Part shown: piece by piece, positions 13,401-26,491 of the stretch
Layout: each line of letters starts with the position of its first letter
How positions within the stretch are numbered: position 1 is the stretch's first letter
DNA from: Symsagittifera roscoffensis
Taxonomy: Eukaryota > Xenacoelomorpha > Acoela > Convolutidae
Length of the DNA: 64,000 nt
Direction of reading: 5' to 3'
NCBI RefSeq assembly: GCF_963678635.1
Contig: NC_087067.1
Span: 31,594,401 to 31,658,400 of the forward strand
Made by a program: the position numbers and the translations under genes
Notes under the pieces: generated by a model
The model's database searches: none
The model's input: only the letters and a program-made list of their open reading frames with translations
Told to the model about the DNA's origin: nothing

Positions 13401-16400
13401 GCGAAATCGAGTTATAGTAACACCAATAAATAGAATACACAAGTTCGCTGGTGGAGAAAGACGTGCTAACCGGAGTTAACTGGCTGAAGCAGCTGATTGC
13501 TGGTTTACCAACAGAACAGCGAAATCGAGTTATTGTATCAGCATCAAATAGAATATACAAGTTCGCTGGTGGAGAAAGACGTGCTATCCGGAGTTAACTG
13601 GCTGAAGCGGCTGATTGCTGGTTTACCAACAGAACAGCGAAATCGAGTTATTGTATCACCATGAAATAGAATATACAAGTTCGCTGGTGGAGAAAGACGT
13701 GCTAACCGGAGTTAACTGGCTGAAGCGGCTGATTGCTGGTTTACCAACAGAACAGCGAAATCGAGTTATTGTATCACCATGAACTATAACATACAAGTTC
13801 GCTGGTGGAGAAAGACGTGCTAACCGGAGTTAACTGGCTACAGCGGCTGATTGCTGGTTTACCAACAGAACAGCGAAATCGAGTTATTGTATCACCATGA
13901 ACTAGAATATACAAGTTCGCTGGTGGAGAAAGACGTGCTAACCGGAGTTAACTGGCTACAGCGGCTGATTGCTGGTTTACCAACAGAACAGCGAAATCGA
14001 GTTATTGTATCACCATGAAATAGAATATACAAGTTCGCTGGTGGAGAAAGACGTGCTAACCGGAGTTAACTGGCTGAAGCGGCTGATTGCTGGTTTACTA
14101 ACAGAACAGCGAAATCGAGTTATTGTATCAGCATCAAATAGAATATACAAGTTCGCTGATGGAGAAAGACGTGCTATCCGGAGTTAACTGGCTGAAGCAG
14201 CTGATTGCTGGTTTACCAACAGAACAGCGAAATCGAGTTATTGTATCAGCATCAAATAGAATATACAAGTTCGCTGGTGAAGAAAGACGTGCTATCCGGA
14301 GTTAACTGGCTGAAGCGGCTGATTGCTGGTTTACCAACAGAACAGCGAAATCGAGTTAATGTATCACCATGAAATAGAATATACAAGTTCGCTGGTGGAG
14401 AAAGACGTGCTAACCGGAGTTAACTGGCTGAAGCGGCTGATTGCTGGTTTACCAACAGAACAGCGAAATCGAGTTATTGTATCACCATGAACTATAATAT
14501 ACAAGATCGCTGGTGGAGAAAGACGTGCTAACCGGAGTTAACTGGCTACAGCGGCTGATTGCTGGTTTACCAACAGAACAGCGAAATCGAGTTATTGTAT
14601 CAGCATCAAATAGAATATACAAGTTCGCTGGTGGAGAAAGACGTGCTAATCGGGGTTAACTGGCTGGAGCGGCTGATTGCTGGTTTACCAACAGAACAGC
14701 GAAATCGAGTTATTGTAACACCATGAAATAGAATACACAAGTTCGCTGGTGGAGAAAGACGTGCTAACCGGAGTTAACTGGCTGAAGCAGCTGATTGCTG
14801 GTTTACCAACAGAACAGCGAAATCGAGTTATTGTATCAGCATCAAATAGAATATACAAGTTCGCTGGTGAAGAAAGACGTGCTATCCGGAGTTAACTGGC
14901 TGAAGCGGCTGATTGCTGGTTTACCAACAGAACAGCGAAATCGAGTTATTGTATCACCATGAAATAGAATATACAAGTTCGCTGGTGGAGAAAGACGTGC
15001 TAACCGGAGTTAACTGGCTGAAGCGGCTGATTGCTGGTTTACCAACAGAAAAGCGAAATCGAGTTATTGTATCACCATGAACTATAATATACATGTTCGC
15101 TGGTGGAGAAAGACGTGCTAACCGGAGTTAACTGGCTACAGCGGCTGATTGCTGGTTTACCAACAAAACAGCGAAATCGAGTTATTGTATCACCATGAAC
15201 TAGAATATACAAGTTCGCTGGTGGAGAAAGACGTGCTAACCGGAGTTAACTGGCTGAAGCGGCTGATTGCTCGTTTACCATCAGAACAGCGAAATCGAGT
15301 TTTGTATCAGCATCAAATAGAATATACAAGTTCGCTGGTGGAGAAAGACGTGCTAATCGGGGTTAACTGGCTGGAGCGGCTGATTGCTGGTTTACCAACA
15401 GAACAGCGAAATCGAGTTATAGTAACACCAATAAATAGAATACACAAGTTCGCTGGTGGAGAAAGACGTGCTAACCGGAGTTAACTGGCTGAAGCAGCTG
15501 ATTGCTGGTTTACCAACAGAACAGCGAAATCGAGTTATTGTATCAGCATCAAATAGAATATACAAGTTCGCTGGTGGAGAAAGACGTGCTATCCGGAGTT
15601 AACTGGCTGAAGCGGCTGATTGCTGGTTTACCAACAGAACAGCGAAATCGAGTTATTGTATCACCATGAAATAGAATATACAAGTTCGCTGGTGGAGAAA
15701 GACGTGCTAACCGGAGTTAACTGGCTGAAGCGGCTGATTGCTGGTTTACCAACAGAACAGCGAAATCGAGTTATTGTATCACCATGAACTATAACATACA
15801 AGTTCGCTGGTGGAGAAAGACGTGCTAACCGGAGTTAACTGGCTACAGCGGCTGATTGCTGGTTTACCAACAGAACAGCGAAATCGAGTTATTGTATCAC
15901 CATGAACTAGAATATACAAGTTCGCTGGTGGAGAAAGACGTGCTAACCGGAGTTAACTGGCTACAGCGGCTGATTGCTGGTTTACCAACAGAACAGCGAA
16001 ATCGAGTTATTGTATCACCATGAAATAGAATATACAAGTTCGCTGGTGGAGAAAGACGTGCTAACCGGAGTTAACTGGCTGAAGCGGCTGATTGCTGGTT
16101 TACTAACAGAACAGCGAAATCGAGTTATTGTATCAGCATCAAATAGAATATACAAGTTCGCTGATGGAGAAAGACGTGCTAACCGGAGTTAACTGGCTGA
16201 AGCGGCTGATTGCTGGTTTACCAACAGAACAGCGAAATCGAGTTATTGTATCACCATGAACTAGAATATACAAGTTTGCTGGTGGAGAAAGACGTGCTAA
16301 CCGGAGTTAACTGGCTACAGCGGCTGATTGCTGGTTTACCAACAGAACAGCGAAATCGAGTTATTGTATCACCATGAAATAGAATATACAAGTTCGATGG

Positions 16401-19400
16401 TGGAGAAAGACGTGCTAACCGGAGTTAACTGGCTGAAGCGGCTGATTGCTGGTTTACTAACAGAACAGCGAAATCGAGTTATTGTATCAGCATCAAATAG
16501 AATATACAAGTTCGCTGGTGGAGAAAGACGTGCTAACCGGAGTTAACTGGCCGAAGCGGCTGATTGCTGGTTTACCAACAGAACAGCGAAATCGAGTTAT
16601 GGATCACCATGAACTAGAATATACAAGTTCGCTGGTGGAGAAAGACGTGCTAACCGGAGTTAACTGGCTACAGCGGCTGATTGCTGGTTTACCAACAGAA
16701 CAGCGAAATCGAGTTATTGTATCAGCATCAAATAGAATATACAACTTCGCTGGTGGAGAAAGACGTGCTAACCGGAGATAACTGGCTACAGCGGCTGATT
16801 GCTGGTTTACCAACAGAACAGCGAAATCGAGTTATTGTATCACCATGAACTAGAATATACAAGTTCGCTGGTGGAGAAAGACGTGCTAACCGGAGTTAAC
16901 TGGCTACAGCGGCTGATTGCTGGTTTACCAACAGAACAGCGAAATCGAGTTATTGTATCACCATGAAATAGAATATACAAGTTCGCTGGTGGAGAAAGAC
17001 GTGCTAACCGGAGTTAACTGGCTGAAGCGGCTGATTGCTGGTTTACCAACAGAACACCGAAATCGAGTTATTGTATCACCATCAAATAGAATATACAAGT
17101 TCGCTGGTGGAGAAAGACGTGCTAACCGGAGTTAACTGGCTACAGCGGCTGATTGCTGGTTTATCAACAGAACAGCGAAATCGAGTTATTGTATCACCAT
17201 GAAATAGAATATACAAGTTCGCTGGTGGAGAAAGACGTGCTAACCGGAGTTAACTGGCTACAGCGGCTGATTGCTGGTTTACCAACAGAACAGCGAAATC
17301 GAGTTATTGTATCACCATGAACTAGAATATACAAGTTCGCTGGTGGAGAAAGACGTGCTAACCGGAGTTAACTGGCTACAGCGGCTGATTGCTGGTTTAC
17401 CAACAGAACAGCGAAATCGAGTTATTGTATCACCATGAAATAGAATATACAAGTTCGCTGGTGGAGAAAGACGTGCTAACCGGAGTTAACTGGCTGAAGC
17501 GGCCGATTGTTGGTTTACCTACAGAACAGCAAAATCGAGTTATCGTATCACCAACAAATAGAATATACAAGTTCGCTGGTGGAGAAAGACGTGCTAACCG
17601 GAGTTAACTGGCTGAAGCGGCTGATTGCTCGTTTACCATCAGAACAGCGAAATCGAGTTTTGTATCAGCATCAAATAGAATATACAAGTTCGCTGGTGGA
17701 GAAAGACGTGCTAATCGGGGTTAACTGGCTGGAGCGGCTGATTGCTGGTTTACCAACAGAACAGCGAAATCGAGTTATTGTAACACCATGAAATAGAATA
17801 CACAAGTTCGCTGGTGGAGAAAGACGTGCTAACCGGAGTTAACTGGCTGAAGCAGCTGATTGCTGGTTTACCAACAGAACAGCGAAATCGAGTTATTGTA
17901 TCAGCATCAAATAGAATATACAAGTTCGCTGGTGGAGAAAGACGTGCTATCCGGAGTTAACTGGCTGAAGCGGCTGATTGCTGGTTTACCAACAGAAAAG
18001 CGAAATCGAGTTATTGTATCACCATGAAATAGAATATACAAGTTCGCTGGTGGAGAAAGACGTGCTAACCGGAGTTAACTGGCTGAAGCGGCTGATTGCT
18101 GGTTTACCAACAGAACAGCGAAATCGAGTTATTGTATCACCATGAACTATAATATACAAGATCGCTGGTGGAGAAAGACGTGCTAACCGGAGTTAACTGG
18201 CTACAGCGGCTGATTGCTGATTTACCAACAGAACAGCGAAATCGAGTTATTGTATCACCATGAAACAGAATATACAAGTTCGCTGGTGGAGAAAGACGTG
18301 CTAACCGGAGTTAACTGGCTGAAGCGGCTGATTGCTGGTTTACCAACAGAACAGCGAAATCGAGTTAATGTATCAGCATCAAATAGAATATACAAGTTCG
18401 CTGGTGGAGAAAGCCGTGCTAATCGGGGTTAACTGGCTGGAGCGGCTGATTGCTGGTTTACCAACAGAACAGCGAAATCGAGTTATTGTAACACCATGAA
18501 ATATAATACACAAGTTCGCTGGTGGAGAAAGACGTGCTAACCGGAGTTAACTGGCTGAAGCAGCTGATTGCTGGTTTACCAACAGAACAGCGAAATCGAG
18601 TTTTGTATCAGCATCAAATAGAATATACAAGTTCGCTGGTGGAGAAAGACATGCTAACCGGGGTTAACTGGCTGAAGCGGCTGATTGCTGGTTTACCAAC
18701 AGAACAGCGAAATCGAGTTATTGTATCACCATGAACTATAATATACAAGATCGCTGGTGGAGAAAGACGTGCTAACCGGAGTTAACTGGCTACAGCGGCT
18801 GATTGCTGGTTTACCAACAGAACAGCGAAATCGAGTTATTGTATCACCATGAAACAGAATATACAAACTCGCTGGTGGAGAAAGACGTGCTAACCGGAGT
18901 TAACTGGCTGAAGCGGCTGATTGCTGGTTTACCAACAGAACAGCGAAATCGAGTTATTGTATCAGCATCAAATAGAATATACAAGTTCGCTGGTGGAGAA
19001 AGCCGTGCTAATCGGGGTTAACTGGCTGGAGCGGCTGATTGCTGGTTTACCAACAGAACAGCGAAATCGAGTTATTGTAACACCATGAAATAGAATACAC
19101 AAGTTCGCTGGTGGAGAAAGACGTGCTAACCGGAGTTAACTGGCTGAAGCAGCTGATTGCTGGTTTACCAACAGAACAGCGAAATCGAGTTATTGTATCA
19201 GCATCAAATAGAATATACAAGTTCGCTGGTGAAGAAAGACGTGCTATCCGGAGTTAACTGGCTGAAGCGGCTGATTGCTGGTTTACCAACAGAACAGCGA
19301 AATCGAGTTATTGTATCACCATGAAATAGAATATACAAGTTCGCTGGTGGAGAAAGACGTGCTAACCGGAGTTAACTGGCTGAAGCGGCTGATTGCTGGT

Positions 19401-22400
19401 TTACCAACAGAAAAGCGAAATCGAGTTATTGTATCACCATGAACTATAATATACATGTTCGCTGGTGGAGAAAGACGTGCTAACCGGAGTTAACTGGCTA
19501 CAGCGGCTGATTGCTGGTTTACCAACAGAACAGCGAAATCGAGTTATTGTATCACCATGAACTAGAATATACAAGTTCGCTGGTGGAGAAAGACGTGCTA
19601 ACCGGAGTTAACTGGCTGAAGCGGCTGATTGCTCGTTTACCATCAGAACAGCGAAATCGAGTTTTGTATCAGCATCAAATAGAATATACAAGTTCGCTGG
19701 TGGAGAAAGACGTGCTCATCGGGGTTAACTGGCTGGAGCGGCTGATTGCTGGTTTACCAACAGAACAGCGAAATCGAGTTATAGTAACACCATGAAATAG
19801 AATACACAAGTTCGCTGGTGGAGAAAGACGTGCTAACCGGAGTTAACTGGCTGAAGCAGCTGATTGCTGGTTTACCAACAGAACAGCGAAATCGAGTTAT
19901 TGTATCAGCATCAAATAGAATATACAAGTTCGCTGGTGGAGAAAGACGTGCTATCCGGAGTTAACTGGCTGAAGCGGCTGATTGCTGGTTTACCAACAAA
20001 ACAGCGAAATCGAGTTATTGTATCACCATGAAATAGAATATACAAGTTCGCTGGTGGAGAAAGACGTGCTAACCGGAGTTAACTGGCTGAAGCGGCTGAT
20101 TGCTGGTTTACCAACAGAACAGCGAAATCGAGTTATTGTATCACCATGAACTATAATATACAAGTTCGCTGGTGGAGAAAGACGTGCTAACCGGAGTTAA
20201 CTGGCTACAGCGGCTGATTGCTGGTTTACCAACAGAACAGCGAAATCGAGTTATTGTATCACCATGAACTAGAATATACAAGTTCGCTGGTGGAGAAAGA
20301 CGTGCTAACCGGAGTTAACTGGCTACAGCGGCTGATTGCTGGTTTACCAACAGAACAGCGAAATCGAGTTATTGTATCACCATGAACTAGAATATACAAG
20401 TTCGCTGGTGGAGAAAGACGTGCTAACCGGAGTTAACTGGCTGAAGCGGCTGATTGCTCGTTTACCATCAGAACAGCGAAATCGAGTTTTGTATCAGCAT
20501 CAAATAGAATATACAAGTTCGCTGGTGGAGAAAGACGTGCTCATCGGGGTTAACTGGCTGGAGCGGCTGATTGCTGGTTTACCAACAGAACAGCGAAATC
20601 GAGTTATAGTAACACCATGAAATAGAATACACAAGTTCGCTGGTGGAGAAAGACGTGCTAACCGGAGTTAACTGGCTGAAGCAGCTGATTGCTGGTTTAC
20701 CAACAGAACAGCGAAATCGAGTTATTGTATCAGCATCAAATAGAATATACAAGTTCGCTGGTGGAGAAAGACGTGCTATCCGGAGTTAACTGGCTGAAGC
20801 GGCTGATTGCTGGTTTACCAACAAAACAGCGAAATCGAGTTATTGTATCACCATGAAATAGAATATACAAGTTCGCTGGTGGAGAAAGACGTGCTAACCG
20901 GAGTTAACTGGCTGAAGCGGCTGATTGCTGGTTTACCAACAGAACAGCGAAATCGAGTTATTGTATCACCATGAACTATAATATACAAGTTCGCTGGTGG
21001 AGAAAGACGTGCTAACCGGAGTTAACTGGCTACAGCGGCTGATTGCTGGTTTACCAACAGAACAGCGAAATCGAGTTATTGTATCACCATGAACTAGAAT
21101 ATACAAGTTCGCTGGTGGAGAAAGACGTGCTAACCGGAGTTAACTGGCTACAGCGGCTGATTGCTGGTTTACCAACAGAACAGCGAAATCGAGTTATTGT
21201 ATCACCATGAAATAGAATATACAAGTTCGCTGGTGGAGAAAGACGTGCTAACCGGAGTTAACTGGCTGAAGCGGCTGATTGCTGGTTTACTAACAGAACA
21301 GCGAAATCGAGTTATTGTATCAGCATCAAATAGAATATACAAGTTCGCTGGTGGAGAAAGACGTGCTAACCGGAGTTAACTGGCTGAAGCGGCTGATTGC
21401 TGGTTTACCAACAGAACAGCGAAATCGAGTTATTGTATCACCATGAACTAGAATATACAAGTTCGCTGGTGGAGAAAGACGTGCTAACCGGAGTTAACTG
21501 GCTACAGCGGCTGATTGCTGGTTTACCAACAGAACAGCGAAATCGAGTTATTGTATCACCATGAAATAGAATATACAAGTTCGCTGGTGGAGAAAGACGT
21601 GCTAACCGGAGTTAACTGGCTGAAGCGGCTGATTGCTGGTTTACTAACAGAACAGCGAAATCGAGTTATTGTATCAGCATCAAATAGAATATACAAGTTC
21701 GCTGGTGGAGAAAGACGTGCTAACCGGAGTTAACTGGCCGAAGCGGCTGATTGCTGGTTTACCAACAGAACAGCGAAATCGAGTTTTGTATCAGCATCAA
21801 ATAGAATATACAAGTTCGCTGGTGGAGAAAGACATGCTAACCGGGGTTAACTGGCTGAAGCGGCTGATTGCTGGTTTACCAACAGAACAGCGAAATCGAG
21901 TTATTGTATCACCATGAAATAGAATATACAAGTTCGCTGGTGGAGAAAGACGTGCTAACCGGAGTTAACTGGCTGAAGCGGCTGATTGCTGGTTTACCAA
22001 CAGAACAGCGAAATCGAGTTATTGTATCAGCATCAAATAGAATATACAAGTTCGCTGGTGGAGAAAGACGTGCTAACCGGAGTTAACTGGCTGAAGCGGC
22101 TGATTGCTGGTTTACCAACAGAACAGCGAAATCGAGTTATTGTATCACCATGAAATAGAATATACAAGTTCGCTGGTGGAGAAAGACGTGCTAACCGGAG
22201 TTAACTGGCTGAAGCGGCTGATTGCTGGTTTACAAAACAGAACAGCGAAATCGAGTTATTGTATCACCATGAAATAGAATATACAAGTTCGCTGGTGGAG
22301 AAAGACGTGCTAACCGGAGTTAACTGGCTACAGTGGCTGATTGCTGGTTTACCAACAGAACAGCGAAATCGAGTTATTGTATCACCATGAAATAGAATAT

Positions 22401-23846
22401 ACAAGTTCGCTGGTGGAGAAAGACGTGCTAACCGGAGTTAACTGGCTGAAGCGGCTGATTGCTGGTTTACAAAACAGAACAGCGAAATCGAGTTATTGTA
22501 TCACCATGAAATAGAATATACAAGTTCGCTGGTGGAGAAAGACGTGCTAACCGGAGTTAACTGGCTACAGCGGCTGATTGCTGGTTTACCAACAGAACAG
22601 CGAAATCGAGTTATTGTATCACCATGAAATAGAATATACAAGTTCGCTGGTGGAGAAAGACGTGCTAACCGGAGTTAACTGGCTGAAGCGGCTGATTGCT
22701 GGTTTACTAACAGAACAGCGAAATCGAGTTATTGTATTAGCATCAAATAGAATATACAAGTTCGCTGGTGGAGAAAGACGTGCTAACCGGAGTTAACTGG
22801 CTGAAGCGGCTGATTGCTGGTTTACCAACAGAACAGCGAAATCGAGTTATTGTATCACCATGAACTAGAATATACAAGTTCGCTGGTGGAGAAAGACGTG
22901 CTAACCGGAGTTAACTGGCTACAGCGGCTGATTGCTGGTTTACCAACAGAACAGCGAAATCGAGTTATTGTATCACCATGAAATAGAATATACAAGTTCG
23001 CTGGTGGAGAAAGACGTGCTAACCGGAGTTAACTGGCTGAAGCGGCTGATTGCTGGTTTACTAACAGAACAGCGAAATCGAGTTATTGTATCAGCATCAA
23101 ATAGAATATACAAGTTCGCTGGTGGAGAAAGACGTGCTAACCGGAGTTAACTGGCCGAAGCGGCTGATTGCTGGTTTACCAACAGAACAGCGAAATCGAG
23201 TTTTGTATCAGCATCAAATAGATTATACAAGTTCGCTGGTGGAGAAAGACATGCTAACCGGGGTTAACTGGCTGAAGCGGCTGATTGCTGGTTTACCAAC
23301 AGAACAGCGAAATCGAGTTATTGTATCACCATGAAATAGAATATACAAGTTCGCTGGTGGAGAAAGACGTGCTAACCGGAGTTAACTGGCTGAAGCGGCT
23401 GATTGCTGGTTTACCAACAGAACAGCGAAATCGAGTTATTGTATCAGCATCAAATAGAATATACAAGTTCGCTGGTGGAGAAAGACGTGCTAACCGGAGT
23501 TAACTGGCTGAAGCGGCTGATTGCTGGTTTACCAACAGAACAGCGAAATCGAGTTATTGTATCACCATGAAATAGAATATACAAGTTCGCTGGTGGAGAA
23601 AGACGTGCTAACCGGAGTTAACTGGCTGAAGCGGCTGATTGCTGGTTTACAAAACAGAACAGCGAAATCGAGTTATTGTATCACCATGAAATAGAATATA
23701 CAAGTTCGCTGGTGGAGAAAGACGTGCTAACCGGAGTTAACTGGCTACAGTGGCTGATTGCTGGTTTACCAACAGAACAGCGAAATCGAGTTATTGTATC
23801 ACCATCAAATAGAATATACAAGTTCGCTGGTGGAGAAAGACGTGCT

Positions 23847-25060
23847 TCTAATAATATTGTTCGCTTTTCATGTGTTCACGCAGGAAGAAAATTGCTATTA
23901 AAACTGAAGTAATTGACGAGAAATTATCGCTATTATTGGGAAACTCGTCATTAAAACTGGATATTGGAAGAAAATGAGCAAGCAACAATTTTTAATATCG
24001 AAGCCACAATGAATGAAGAACTCTCAGTACATCTTAGCTTAACAGTCGTTTATCAGCTTAACAGTCGTTTATCAATGCTCAATAACTATCCACATCTGAA
24101 AAATTTACAGAAAATGGGCCTCAAGTTTTAACGAGATAGTACCCTTGGATCTGAAATATTACGACTGTTAACAAGGCAATAAATTTAATTCTCACGCAGC
24201 TGACATGTTCTCGTGGTTGACTATGGCAACGTTTACACACGTACAACAAGCTAAAACAATCGCTGAAGCGCTGCTGAAATGCTGGATTTCACAGGCAGGA
24301 CCGATATTAATGTTACATACAGACAGAATGCGAAATTTTTAACGAAGAATTGACAAAAAAGAGCTGATTATTTACAGATAAAACAGAATTCTACGGCTGC
24401 GAATTCACCAAACGCTAACGGCGATAATGAAAGAAATCATGTAGTTGTCGACAGAATCCCAAAAAACTCTCGAGAAATACCAGGGTTTTTCTCCGGCTCA
24501 ATTGGATTTCGGAATAAATGTAGGACTCCCAAGCCTACTTTATGCAGGTCCTACAGGGTTTGAAGAAGTGGTTTTGTCGAAATCAGTAGCACAAAAATAA
24601 ATGCTAGGCATTTAGCGAGAGAGCTTCATTAGTTGCGAATCGGACCGGGTAGTCAAACCAGCACTAAAATCTCGCGTATATTCTTCAAGTGACACAATTT
24701 ACCCAAAAGATTGAATATATTGTAAAGTGTCGTTCGGGAGGGTCCTGTGAAAGTCGCAACAAGAATTTATATAGAATGCCATTCGAGCAATTAAGCTTTA
24801 AACCATTAAATCGGACAATGTTAAAAATGATTTGGTTCAATTCAGTAGAAGTGAGAATAAGGATTGGACATATGCCCGCGTTTCTTCAAGAACAGGAAAA
24901 GAGAAAAACATACAAATTGGTGGAATTTCACCAACCTGACGACTGGTCATCAAACACCAGAGACTGTAGAAAGTTTCTCTGACATTCAGATAGCTGAAAA
25001 TGTCAGAAAAGGTCAAAGAAACAGGCAGTCAACTTGCCACGATGGAGACACAATGAGCGG
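23847..25060 (+). pseudogene. Copia-like protease end and integrase, broken
   Basis: Immediately after the last satellite unit the protease continues as single-copy sequence: SNNIVRFSCVHAGRK, then (after a one-base slip) IKTEVIDEKLSLLLGN, which matches the C-terminal strand of copia retropepsins (KTEVVD..IPLLLS). About 190 bp further an integrase follows with no RT between them, which is the copia gene order. It shows FNEIVPLDLKYYD near 24126, HTDRMRNF near 24312 (second catalytic Asp) and SPNANGDNERNH near 24404 (catalytic Glu). QLDFGINVGLPSLL near 24500 fits the region after the core. Stops and frameshifts occur throughout. The expected RT and RNase H are absent; the element is cut off near 25060. 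Confidence 0.7.
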
Positions 25061-25184
25061 AGTTGTCAGCTAGCCAGGTCAGTAGAGCTACAGTAAGATT
25101 CGCCAACAGTGAGAAAAAGCAAAAAATATATTTCTAACAGTTGCCGCAAGAGAATGCTGGGATATAAAGTCATTGTAGTCAGTG

Positions 25185-25564
25185 CTCGACTGTTTGGGGT
25201 GCCTCCTGGCAGAGATTGCACATTGGATCTTTCGTGGGGTCCATCAAGTTGGCGTAGGCGTTAAAACGACAGGAGTGACCACTTCTGATTTGCGCTAGCA
25301 GTACTGCGTCTTTTCTTGTCTTCACTATTATCTTTCTCTCTTTTCCGAGTAGTTTGCGTAAGTGCGAGAGATGCGGTGGTGGTTTGGTGGCGAGTCTTTG
25401 ATGGCGCGTTTGATCATTGAGCGCGCTGCGCTCAGGCTGGTGGGCTCGGGTGTTTCAACTCTGTCGTCCGCTGCTTCTTTTGCGTGCTGGTCGGCTAGCT
25501 CATTGCCGAGGATGTCTACATGGTCGGGAACCCATAGTATTGTAGTTCTCCCACTGGTGGTGCC
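25185..25564 (-). pseudogene. LINE RNase H domain, fragment
   Basis: On the minus strand the sequence reads ILWVPDHVDILGNELADQHA, the conserved RNase H C-terminal block of LINEs (W-V-P-x-H-x-x-I-x-G-N-E-x-A-D), followed by linker and, in another frame, CNLCQEAPQTVEH, the usual C-x-x-C...E-H end of I/Jockey-type ORF2. A frame change near 25315 separates the two. No RT from this element is recognised nearby. It lies against the broken end of the copia-like element, so it is either an insertion or a rearrangement border. Confidence 0.75.
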
Positions 25565-25599
25565 TTACCAGCAGCTACACGGACAATGCAGCGCATAGC

Positions 25600-26490
25600 T
25601 GAAAAACTTAGTGAAAAAAGGCATGAAAGCTACTCAGAAACAAAAAAACTATATAAGAACTAAGATAAGCTTCGCGCTGCTCAGGAGCGCTATCCTTTGT
25701 ATACGGGGGTGCAGATCACTGAGTAAGATGCAATTCATAGACAATTCAATTAGTGCTATTATAGAGGAGGGACGGTTAAAGCAAATAGCTTTAATGACAA
25801 CGCATTAAATGCTGACTTGACTTAATTCCTGCAATATTGTTTATTGATGTATTTATATAATGCTGGTATGGGCCCTATCCAGCTTGTGCACGACCGTACC
25901 TAAACGGAAGGGCCCCTTTTAGAATCTACCTTTTCTAAAAAGTTAACATAGAAAGCGTCGGTACGCATAGCAAAAAATCTATCGATCTTATCAACTATCC
26001 CTCATATGACACCTAGTAAAAGTTGCTATCCCTATGATGTCTTAGTTAAACGGTTCAGCATATGAGAATTCTTTGCCTTGAAGAGAATCCCCGAATGCAA
26101 TCGGGGGGGGGGGGGGGGGGGGAGGAAGAATTAACTAAATATAAAATTTTTGCAGTGCTAGCATTCAGTTAAAAGTAGGTACAGGTCAATTTTGAGCGCA
26201 TAGTGATAAAAAATATATTGCCTGCTAACAATGATAAAAAGTCAGCTATGTTGAAGAATTTGCTTTCAAAAACTATAATTTAATTTCAATTTCAAATTGA
26301 ATCATGATATTGCTTTCAGAACAAAGGGATATAACGTAAAGAGACGGATTTCTAAGTATCATCAAACGCATACTTTAAGACTGATGCAATGAAAATAGAT
26401 CAAACTGAGGTTCCCTTTTGTAATTACAACAACAGTTCCTCATTTTGTTTCAATGATAGATTGGGTAATGTCAATTTAAGCATCCCGTAA
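25600..26490. other. Intergenic stretch, no gene recognised
   Basis: No ORF here resembles a known family. The 198-bp frame at 25611-25808 has no recognisable motif. GGGCCC occurs at 25868 and again at 25908 around a short non-repetitive core. A run of 20 G lies inside it and is listed separately. The left part may belong to the same LINE remnant as the RNase H fragment. Confidence 0.4.
26103..26122 (+). repeat. Homopolymer of 20 G
   Basis: Twenty consecutive G (C on the minus strand) followed by AGGAAG. It lies downstream of the Mlx gene. Runs of this kind are unstable and often mis-sized in assemblies, so its length is uncertain. Confidence 0.9.
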
Positions 26491-26491
26491 G

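Larger units (their letters stand above)
1523..23846 (+). repeat. 118-bp satellite array derived from a protease exon, ~189 units
   Basis: A head-to-tail array with a consensus unit of 118 bp. Units begin at TAACCGGAGTTAACTGGC and end at GAGAAAGACGTGC. Most units differ from consensus at only a few sites; recurrent variants include ATGAAATAG/ATGAACTAG/ATCAAATAG and CTGAAGCGG/CTACAGCGG. A 117-bp variant (CGAGTTTTGTATC instead of CGAGTTATTGTATC) and a 119-bp variant (TTTACAAAACAG) also occur. Read in the protease frame, one unit encodes VNWLKRLIAGLPTEQ... followed by NRIYKFAGGERRA. This is the segment after the active site through the F-G-G-G-E-like strand of copia retropepsins. Because 118 is not a multiple of three, each unit shifts frame, which produces a ladder of 60-111-codon frames that are not genes. 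No centromere protein binding or transcription can be judged from sequence. Confidence 0.95.

Noticed and set aside
16604-16813. Minus-strand ORF over satellite units
   Set aside because: It is the reverse frame of the repeat, with no start or domain support.
1523-23846. CRISPR-like array
   Set aside because: Units are contiguous 118-bp copies with no unique spacers, and the context is eukaryotic.
1671-23912. A ladder of 60-111-codon ORFs, many at 354-bp spacing
   Set aside because: They come from the 118-bp period read in three phases and mostly start at TTG. They are satellite by-products, not genes.
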